This document shows, in pieces, positions 1-6,873 of a DNA stretch of 12,256 bases; the first letter of the stretch is position 1, and every line of letters begins with the position of its first letter. The notes below the pieces were generated by a model. That model was not told the origin of the DNA. It worked only from the letters and a program-made list of their open reading frames with translations, and did not search any database. The translations under genes were made by a program, and so were the position numbers. This DNA comes from Flammula alnicola (Eukaryota; Basidiomycota; Agaricomycetes; Agaricales; Strophariaceae), in assembly GCA_015499995.1 (NCBI GenBank), contig JADNRV010000819.1, positions 1 to 12,256 of the forward strand, written 5' to 3'.

Positions 1-188
1 TTCTTTGTCAAACATCTTACCTGTTTTCCTTCCAAACATGAATAAAAATCCATCAGTGATTTCTTTTTGGTGCTGTTTCTTGAAAAAAAAAGTGTCGGTG
101 CCAGCAGTGCCGGCGAATATGAAGCGAATACGGAACTTTGCGATTGAACACGTGAGTTTGTGATGGTCCGAAAGTACTGCAACTTCAA
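1..188. other. Left-edge sequence, no supportable gene
   Basis: The stretch is AT-rich, with a 9-nt A run near position 85, and no long open frame. On the minus strand an ATG at 39-37 is followed 19 nt later by a GTAAGA donor at 20-15, which could be the first exon of a gene running off the left edge. The start context is weak and the peptide has only about six residues, so I do not call it. Confidence 0.4.
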
Positions 189-196
189 GTTCAACT
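189..196. repeat. Left target-site duplication of the MITE
   Basis: GTTCAACT immediately precedes the left terminal inverted repeat and is repeated exactly at 768-775. Confidence 0.85.
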
Positions 197-767
197 AGGA
201 GGGGGGACTATGCCGGCTAATGTCCGATCCAAAATCGTCGATTTTGGCCGTTTCTGTCAGGCCACCCACGGGCCGTCTCCGTACGCATACGGATCGGGTA
301 GCACAGGATTTTTGTCAATCCGTACGCACTATGGATCATACCTACTTTTCAGAAAAAATGTACGCATTTCGGATCGGACCTCAAAACACGAGGATTTTTT
401 TTGGCAGATGTTCTCTGGGCGCATTGCTGGTATCTCGGCTGCTGCAGTTCTGTCCCGCACACCTGTGAAAGCGATGTTTGTCTAGTGTCGAAAATTGTTG
501 AAGGTTGAGATCTGAGAGCTCAACAAGGAGCTCAAATGTAATTTTTGTCTGGTGGTACGTAGGTCCAGGGATGCCCTGACACTAAGGTTTCTGTACGCAT
601 GCGGATCGGACCTCTGTACCGACGGACATTCTGAGTACTCAGTTTGGATCGGAGCTTGACTCAAATTTCGTCGAAAATGTACGCATAAATATCGGACATG
701 GGGGGTCAAAATGACTGATTTCTGTACGCATCAGGATCGGACATTTATAGGGATAGTCCCCCCTCCT
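197..767. mobile_element. Non-autonomous hAT-type MITE (571 bp)
   Basis: The ends are perfect 15-bp terminal inverted repeats: AGGAGGGGGGACTAT at 197-211 and its reverse complement at 753-767. After a 7-bp divergent stretch the homology resumes with AATGTCCGATCC, giving about 29 matches over 34 bp. Identical 8-bp direct repeats GTTCAACT at 189-196 and 768-775 are the target-site duplication. An 8-bp duplication is characteristic of the hAT superfamily. The interior has no credible transposase, so the element would depend on one supplied from elsewhere. It carries several copies of a GTACGCATnnGGATCGGAC motif, listed separately. Intact ends and duplication suggest a fairly recent insertion. 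Assignment to hAT rests on duplication length and is an inference; the inserted-element call itself is strong. Confidence 0.87.
281..743 (+). repeat. Interspersed 20-bp motif inside the MITE
   Basis: The motif GTACGCATnnGGATCGGAC, with variations, starts at 281, 322, 360, 593, 679 and 724, all on the plus strand. Degenerate partial copies lie near 616 and 645. Its reverse complement (GTCCGATCC) lies inside the left inverted repeat near 222-230. Neighbouring copies are often about 38-48 bp apart. Subterminal repeats of this kind bind transposase in hAT elements; that role here is an inference. Confidence 0.75.
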
Positions 768-775
768 GTTCAACT
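768..775. repeat. Right target-site duplication of the MITE
   Basis: GTTCAACT immediately follows the right terminal inverted repeat and matches 189-196 exactly. Confidence 0.85.
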
Positions 776-1791
776 TCTTGTCAATGTCATTTCTGATTCA
801 CAAATCGTGAACGATGCTCTCTTCTCTGCCATCATGCATATACATCAACTCTCTTGGCTCGTACAACTGAAATAGTCGATCCACATGCGAAAGTCTTCTC
901 ACTAGGCTGCAACTGCTCCAGAAATGCAAGGTCGTGTGAGGCAAAGCCATGTGTAACTGAGGATAGAGAAAGACCATTAAATCGACGCCGTCGATGCCGC
1001 TCGACACTGCGTGGCGGAAATTCCAGCGATGTCTGAAACGTTGTGAAGAGTTCTCATGCGCTGCTCTATGGATTATGCAAAGTATTGCCTCCCAAGGCTT
1101 CGGCAGTGGATGTAAAACATGTCACCGCCTCGGAAACTCTTAACTGCTCCCTATTCTCTGCATTGCCCGACAGCCAGTGTATGACTGCGTATCCTTATTT
1201 TTCTCTGGCTTTCTGCTGACATCTAGAAGCGACAAACGTGCATAAAATACGCTGCCGTTGACACGAGCCTTGCGGATACATGAATTATTAGGTAGAAATC
1301 TTTTCGGCTATTTCATGGCATGATAACCATCTCCTTTGCAATAGGTTCTACTGCGGGTTCTACTGCGCTCCCATTCCGTCTAATATCCAGCCCTACCTCC
1401 CAATCCCGAGTCGGTTCAATCCCGAATGATGTGGCTGCGGTCTGTGCCTCTTACATTCACTGCTCGCTGCGTACGTTCATAATCAGGTCAGGTCAGGAAT
1501 TACTTCCGCGCCAGCGGCTGAACTTCCCCGTGTCATTTGTGACGAAAACCACATATCGATGCCAGTTTCTAGAAGATCCAAACTGATATGTTGCAAAAGA
1601 GTTAAGATAGTCAATTGATTATAATCAGTGAGTCCCCATCAGCACTACAATTACACGAAATCTAAAACATTTGACAGCCTGCGGATATTCGGTAATAGTC
1701 ATATCCAGCTGTGTTTTTTTCCTATTCGGTCCGCAGAAAGAACGCTCCATTCGCCCTGGAACTGTCTGAAGGAAAGTCTATGGTTAACGTA
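776..1791. other. Intergenic stretch between MITE and peroxygenase gene
   Basis: I see no supportable gene in this roughly 1-kb stretch. A minus-strand frame is open from about 1117 to 798 (roughly 105 codons), but it shows no family I recognise. Two tiny tandem repeats occur: GGTTCTACTGCG twice near 1345-1368, and CAGGT-type triplication near 1485-1497. The right part should contain the peroxygenase promoter. Confidence 0.5.
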
Positions 1792-1797
1792 TATAAA
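1792..1797 (+). promoter_or_regulatory. TATA box of the peroxygenase gene
   Basis: TATAAA lies 67 bp before the peroxygenase ATG at 1864. Transcription would then start about 25-35 bp further on. This argues against the in-frame ATG at 1804, which sits too close to the TATA box to be inside the mRNA. Confidence 0.6.
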
Positions 1798-1863
1798 GGG
1801 TAGATGGTTCCATCGATCCTCTATTGGTACCCTCATCTAAACCAGCATCTTACAATCTTAACG

Positions 1864-3254
1864 ATGACGCGATTCTTCGCCCTGCTGCCACTTCTAACCT
1901 TCCTGTTCGCCTTCGACGGAACGATCGCCTTCCCGAGCTACGGGTCCCTCGCCGGTCTTTCCACTAGAGAACTGGATGAAATTATTCCGACCCTCACAGC
2001 GCGAGATCCTGAGTCACCTCCAGGACCATTGGAAGATACCAGCGCTAAGCTCGTCAATGATCCCGCGCATCCTTGGAAGCCGGCCGGAAAGGACGATATA
2101 AGAGGGCCGTGTCCGGGATTGAACACCCTTGCTTCTCATGGGGTGCGTCTGCCTTCTTTGAACGACCTACAAACAAGACTGATGAGCTGGTGTTGTTCCT
2201 TTGGACAGTGGCTCCCGCGCAATGGGATTGCTACTCCCACCCAGATCATCAACGCCGTTCAAGAAGGTTATTTCTCATCATCATGATATCTGTTTTTTTA
2301 GTCGTCTCACATACTCCTGTTCTCTACGATTTATAGGCTTTAATATGGGTAACGACCTCGCAATCTTTGTGACCTATGCCGCATTTCTCGTAGATGGAAA
2401 CCTCCTCACCAATCTCCTCAGTATTGGGGGAAAAACCCCTAAGACTGGACCTAATCGTCCTGCACCTGCAATTGTCGGCGGACTGGATACACACGCTGTT
2501 TTCGAGGGTGATGCTAGTACGACGCGTGGTACGTCGGATATCTTCTCTATTCCAGCATTAGACTTAGGATTGGTGTTTTCCCCATAAATAGCGGACGCAT
2601 TCTTCGGTGACAACCATAGCTTCAACGAGACTCTCTTCGATGAGGTTCGTTCGATTCTGTTCATTCGCCAGTTTACATTCTAATCTCTCTAACCCTTAGC
2701 TCACCGCGTTCAGCAACAAATTTGGCGCCGGTCTTTACAACCTCTCCGTAGCTGCCGAATTCCGATTCCAGCGTATCCAAGAATCAATCGCCACAAACCC
2801 CGAATTCAGCTTTATATCCCCACGGTACTACACCGCATATGCCGAATCATTCTTCCCTCTTGCATTCTTCATCGACGGACGTGACAATAGCTTTCAACTG
2901 GATATGAATGTCGCACGGGGATTCTTCCAGAATAGTCGTATGCCGAACGGCTTCTTCAGATCTAACGTCTCTTGGACCCTTGACCTAATCGACTTAGGCC
3001 CGATCTTCGCCCCACATCCTATCGAGCCCGGTGCCAACAACGGGACCATTAACAGCTACACCCTCGACCCCAATTCCGCTGATTTCTCAGCCACAGGCTT
3101 TTGCAAACTCTACACGGATTTCGTCAATATTACCGTGAGGGGGTTGTACCCTAATGCGAAGGGTGCGCTGTTGACGGCGCTGAACAAGAACCTCGACTTT
3201 TTCTTCAGCGGCATCACAGGTTCCGGTTGTACGCAGGTGCCCCCATTTATTTGA
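1864..3254 (+). CDS. UPO: Unspecific (aromatic) peroxygenase, secreted heme-thiolate enzyme
   Basis: This is a secreted enzyme using H2O2 to insert oxygen into aromatic and aliphatic substrates. Exons are 1864-2142, 2209-2266, 2337-2528, 2592-2644 and 2700-3254, giving 378 residues; Agrocybe aegerita APO1, from memory, is about 371. Residues 1-22 form a signal peptide, and the mature start is probably Asp48 after Ala-Arg, as in the Agrocybe enzyme. The PCP motif at 82-84 supplies the proximal heme ligand Cys83 (codon 2110-2112). EGDAS at 169-173 is the Mg-binding EGD motif, and Arg236 and Glu243 match the distal acid-base pair. Cys329 and Cys371 match the C-terminal disulfide. Asn-X-Ser/Thr sites occur at 188, 208, 283 and 337. 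All intron phases agree and no frame is broken. Met116 stands where Agrocybe has the channel residue Phe69, while Phe168 and Phe246 match Phe121 and Phe199. The ATG at 1864 has A at -3, follows a TATA box and starts directly at the signal peptide. It belongs to the long peroxygenase group of the chloroperoxidase superfamily. Confidence 0.95.
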
Positions 3255-4101
3255 TATCTACGGAGTGCTACGGATGTTGAATTCAGACTTTCATGATCAA
3301 TCCTCTTGGAGTTTTGACTACGTTCATTTTCCGTTACGTAAATATGAAATGTGTTAGGGGGTCATCTTAGAGTGGACTTTGGTAGAGAGCAGATCGACAG
3401 TTCGAATGCCCCAATCGTTATGCTTCTATTGTTCAACTGGCTTGCAGTCAGTCCTCTGGGAAGTACATCATATTGGAAATGACAACAGAGACGATATAGG
3501 TCATCTGGAGAGTGGTGGAAGGACGTCCTGTAAGTATCGGGGAAATTTGAAAGTAACACCATGAAAAGTTCATGGACATGGACATGTCTTGTCCAGATAT
3601 TATCATTGCTGCGCTTTGCCCCAAACTTATAAGGGTTCCTGACGTTATCCAGGCCTGAAACACTTGTGCGTTTCATGGAGAAACGGCATATGCAAGAGTT
3701 CTACAGAGGGTTACACGAGGATATTAAGTTGATATTATTCTTAGATTGTCATACTGATACTTATATTGCCTCTTGCGATGGGAAGGGGTCCAGAACTTTT
3801 TGTGCCAGTTTGACGTTTGTAAGTCTCGTCGATAGTACCCTGACTTCAGGTCAGTGCTCAGAAAATACGTCGCTTTAAAGCACAATTATTGATACTTGCT
3901 ATGCACTTTGACAGTTTAGGCCTTAGGTCTCCACTCATTTTCGGATCAACGGCCCCAATTGCCTATCTTGGGCGCTCATTCCGGCCGTTGTCACGGTGTT
4001 CACGCCGTCACACATCACGCTCACGTGGCAATTTTTGGACACCCGAAAACTTTTCCGCTAAATTTGAAAACTGCACCTTCCCTCCCACAACTACATCAAA
4101 A
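3255..4101. other. Intergenic stretch between peroxygenase and RRM gene
   Basis: This should hold the 3' untranslated region of the peroxygenase gene and the promoter of the RRM gene. Open frames on both strands are short and show no recognisable protein. The last 30 bases before the RRM start are pyrimidine-rich with an A-rich Kozak, typical of basidiomycete leaders. I see no repeat or mobile element. Confidence 0.5.
4022..4027. promoter_or_regulatory. CACGTG E-box upstream of the RRM gene
   Basis: The palindrome CACGTG, as TCACGTGG, lies 75 bp before the RRM gene start. It is a binding site type for bHLH regulators such as Cbf1 in fungi. Function here is inferred from sequence and position only. 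Confidence 0.3.
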
Positions 4102-5032
4102 ATGTTCGCCAACGTTCTCCGTTCACAAGCACGCCTCGGTCTGCTTCAGGCTGCTCGTGTTGTGGTCCCTGCGACGCGCAGCCTCAGCTCTTTGGTGACT
4201 CTCAGAGCAGTTGCCCCAACAGCTTCGAGGTTTGCCACGCAACGGGCGTTCTCGAACACAGCTCCTGCGTTCGTCGGTCGGACTCGCAACGAGCCTTCCG
4301 ATAATGTCTTCCTCGGGAACCTTCCTTGGAGCACGACAAAAGAAGATATCGTTGAACTCTTGGAAGATTTTGGCCAGGTCACGGACGTTCGCATCCGTAA
4401 GTCGCATGTTGCCTTTGCAGATTCGTTGTATTTACTCACTTTTTTTTTTCAGCTACTCACGCCGACGGTCGGCCTCGAGGCTTCGCGCACATCACCTTCA
4501 GTGATAAAGCCTCTGCCGTTGCGGCTGTGACCTCTGCCTTGGAAGAGCCCCTCCACCTGTCAGGCCGTGACCTCGTCGTAGACTACGCTAGTGTTCGCAA
4601 GAACGATAATGCCCCACCCCAGCAACCCAACAAAAGGGTCTACTTCTCAAATTTCGAGCAAGATGAGGCTGCTTTCAGGGAGTTGTTGCAGGATTTCAAC
4701 GCTGACCTTATCTCTGTCTACTTCAGTAAGTTTTATTAGCCTGCATTCTTTGTCTATTAACTGACTGTTCTTGCTTACTAGTGCGTGACGGAAACACTGG
4801 AGAGGCTCTTTCCGCTGGATTCCTCGAGTTCACTGATGAGCGTATCGCGACTGAGGTAATCAATGCATTGAACGGCACTTCGCTTCCATCAGGCTCGAAC
4901 CTCCAACTGGCCTACGCTCGTCCCAGGAGAGAGAGGAGCGGCTTTTCGCCCAGGAACCAAAATAGGTCCGATGAAAGGCGTGGCGGCCACTACAGCCAGA
5001 GGGCCTACACCCCAAGGGGTAGCGACTACTAG
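4102..5032 (+). CDS. Mitochondrial RNA-binding protein with two RRM domains
   Basis: Exons 4102-4396, 4453-4725 and 4782-5032 join in frame to give 272 residues; both introns are 56 nt with GT-AG ends. Residues 1 to about 55 are rich in Arg, Ala, Ser and Leu with no acidic residue until after residue 60, as expected of a mitochondrial presequence. RRM1 spans about 67-145, with RNP2 VFLGNL at 69-74 and RNP1 RGFAHITF at 107-114. RRM2 spans about 159-235, with RNP2 VYFSNF at 161-166 and a degenerate RNP1 (SAGFLEF) at 200-206. The tail, 236-272, is rich in Arg, Gly, Ser and Tyr and resembles RGG-type RNA-binding tails. It probably binds mitochondrial transcripts, but the specific target cannot be read from sequence. 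The alternative start at 3889 in the same frame only adds non-conserved sequence; 4102 has an A-rich context and starts the presequence. Confidence 0.9.
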
Positions 5033-5370
5033 TTGATCCACCCTCTTAGCTTATTTATGCATCCCTTGCTGCTTGTTATTATGCTACCCTCGCTTACGCA
5101 GATTCGATTACGATTCATGCATATCTCCCTTCATGCTCATTATATAAATCGTCCTTTCGAAGGGTTTGCACCTAAAAAGACAACGGAGAGACCTATACTA
5201 GAATATCCCTTACTCCATGCCTGTAATAAATATAATATACTTAATGTAAACCCTGCTTGGACACAACAATTTGCTGGCCATGCTTCCATCTGCTTCCATA
5301 AGGACTCCGTCATCGAGATGATAAGATCGCAAGTACATAGTAGATACTAGATATCGCGCTCCTTGGTGAC
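5033..5370. other. Convergent 3' region between RRM gene and unknown gene
   Basis: The two genes point at each other across these 338 bp. The stretch is AT-rich and holds a possible polyadenylation signal AATAAA at about 5225-5230 for the plus-strand gene. I see no gene or repeat. Confidence 0.5.
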
Positions 5371-6602
5371 TCAATCACTCAGAGCCGCAAGATAACTCTG
5401 AAACATTCATTAATCAGGGATTCGGCAAATACTGCACCGCTGAAAGACTCACCTCTCGTTCTTCGAGGAATTCCAGATAGGTGAGGGCAACTGCGATCCA
5501 GAAGCTCGTGTCCACACCCAAGAACCTTTCTTCCAGTTTATCTATCTCTATCACGCCAGTCAATGATCGTACTGTCAGGACAGGCGTGCGATCATGGAAG
5601 ACGAGAAGAGGGGTGTGAAGATGAGATTGTGGTTCTAGGATAGCGGCGGATGATTGGTTAGCTTGGCCTGTGATCGATACGTTGGAGGCGTATGGAGGGG
5701 GTGGAGAAGTGGGTGTGGGTGTGATCACACGCGACAGTGTGAAGGAGTTGGAGTGCGAGGGGCGGTGGCTCTTCAGAGCGGAGAGAGCACGGGTGAAGAA
5801 GGAAGCATTTTCTGGTTGTTGGACTGGCGGCAAGGAATATTCGGAAAGCAGAAATTGGGTGATTTGAGAGGAGACATTCTGCTTGGCCGGACGTCGCAAT
5901 GACTTCTTCGGGGTCTGGTCAGAGGTTCCCTGGGTGGTCATGGGGGTTGGGGGTTGGACGTTAATTACTGCAGTAGGGGTGGGAGGATAAGAATGGATGC
6001 TCGAAGAGCTCGATGCCACTTCTTCGTCCTGGAGAGTAAACTGTGATGATGATTCGGGGAGGTCGACAGGTGGTGAAAGAATGTTGGTACGTGTGTTAAA
6101 CGACATGGCAGCCTCCGTATGGAGAGTAGATGTCGAAGGTACAGGGGTCAGTGGGATAAAGACACCTGGGGGAAAGGCAGGTGATCTGATCCGTATGTAC
6201 CACCCGCGTAGCGGACGATGTATCGTCCATTGGATCGCGCTCGTCGCATTGTGCTATTCAAAGTATTACGTCCGTTGATCAGCTCAGATGGACTCCATGT
6301 GTCGACGAAGAACATACTACGACGTTCTCAACGATCTCGTCGTCGCCAAGAAACCTTTCCTTCAAATCATTCGTGAGCAAGCCCACGGGGAAATGGGTGA
6401 TGCTCACCTTGTACCAGATGACTTTGTCAGAGCCTTCTTCGCAAACAGTCACTCTCATATCTTGGAGGACATCCGTACTGTTTAAAAATAAGAGATTCGT
6501 AAGTAAAGAATGGATTATAAGATCCACTGACGTTTGTACGAGGTATTTGGAGGTTCCCGAGTTCGATGGTCCTGCCTGACTCTCGGTGGGTTGGGTATGC
6601 AT
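5371..6602 (-). CDS. Conserved-looking fungal protein of unknown function, four exons
   Basis: I do not recognise the family. Four exons fit together without any frame break: 6602-6532, 6477-6318, 6253-5453 and 5397-5371, for 352 residues. The introns of 54, 64 and 55 nt have donors GTCAGT, GTATGT and GTGAGT. The N-terminal part (25-115) looks folded, with a Trp/Tyr-rich segment (RPLRGWYIRIRSPAFPPG at 90-107). Residues about 115-270 are rich in Pro, Ser and Thr with PPTP repeats and are probably disordered. The C-terminus (about 280-352) is again ordered-looking and contains a hydrophobic helix, FWIAVALTYLEFLEE. The motif L(K/E)ERFLGxD occurs twice, at 62-70 and 317-325. The start at 6602 has A at -3; an upstream in-frame ATG at 6647 is possible. 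An ATG at 6106 is internal: the frame stays open upstream of it to a splice acceptor. It shares a divergent promoter with COQ8. Confidence 0.72.
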
Positions 6603-6691
6603 CGTTGGTATACTTATGTAGTTGATGTTTGGGGCAAAGTAAATCAAGGTTTTCCTGAAGAGTTAAGACGTTCAATATGCGGAGAAATTTA

Positions 6692-6711
6692 GGTCAAGCT
6701 TGGGTCAAGCT
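6692..6711. repeat. Direct repeat GGTCAAGCT in the divergent promoter
   Basis: Two identical 9-bp copies lie at 6692-6700 and 6703-6711, with starts 11 bp apart, about one helical turn. This spacing suits a dimeric regulator bound on one face, but binding is an inference. Confidence 0.45.
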
Positions 6712-6802
6712 ATGTAGGAGTAGGGAACGGAATGCAGTAGACGCGATCATCTTCAATCCCGTTGTTATTATCTTTCCCGGAAATTGGCAAACAAAGTCGG
6801 TC

Positions 6803-6850
6803 ATGTCGTTCGCCATTTCCGAGCCCACCGCGAACGCCGACGACGACTAG
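6803..6850 (+). promoter_or_regulatory. Upstream ORF in the COQ8 leader (15 codons)
   Basis: An ATG at 6803 opens a 15-codon frame ending at TAG 6848-6850, only 23 nt before the COQ8 ATG and in a different frame. It has G at -3, a better context than the COQ8 start, which has T at -3. If transcription begins upstream of 6803, it could lower or tune COQ8 translation. Confidence 0.4.
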
Positions 6851-6873
6851 CGGAAGGCTTGGGACGCTCCTCC

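Larger units (their letters stand above)
6603..6873. promoter_or_regulatory. Divergent promoter shared by the unknown gene and COQ8
   Basis: The two starts are 271 bp apart and face away from each other, so both promoters and both leaders must lie here. The stretch contains a direct repeat of GGTCAAGCT and an upstream ORF, listed separately. I see no clear TATA box. Confidence 0.6.

Noticed and set aside
1..39. Possible first exon of a minus-strand gene (ATG at 39, donor at 20)
   Set aside because: Only 19 nt of coding sequence, a weak start context and no visible downstream exon; a GTAAGA donor this close to an ATG can occur by chance.
798..1117. Minus-strand frame open for about 105 codons
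   Set aside because: No family resemblance and no clear start or splice sites. A frame this long is expected by chance somewhere in 12 kb over six frames.
1804..1863. N-terminal extension of the peroxygenase from the ATG at 1804
   Set aside because: It lies only a few bases after the TATA box, so probably upstream of the transcription start, and it would bury the signal peptide.
3362..3878. Overlapping short open frames on both strands between peroxygenase and RRM genes
   Set aside because: Compositionally unconvincing, no domains, no splice-site pattern.
6692..6711. GGTCA repeat as a nuclear-receptor-type response element
   Set aside because: Fungi lack nuclear hormone receptors; the repeat is kept only as an unassigned direct repeat.
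6784..6873. N-terminal extension of COQ8 with many Arg residues
   Set aside because: The frame is open here, but the apparent first codon is TTG and there is no ATG before 6874.
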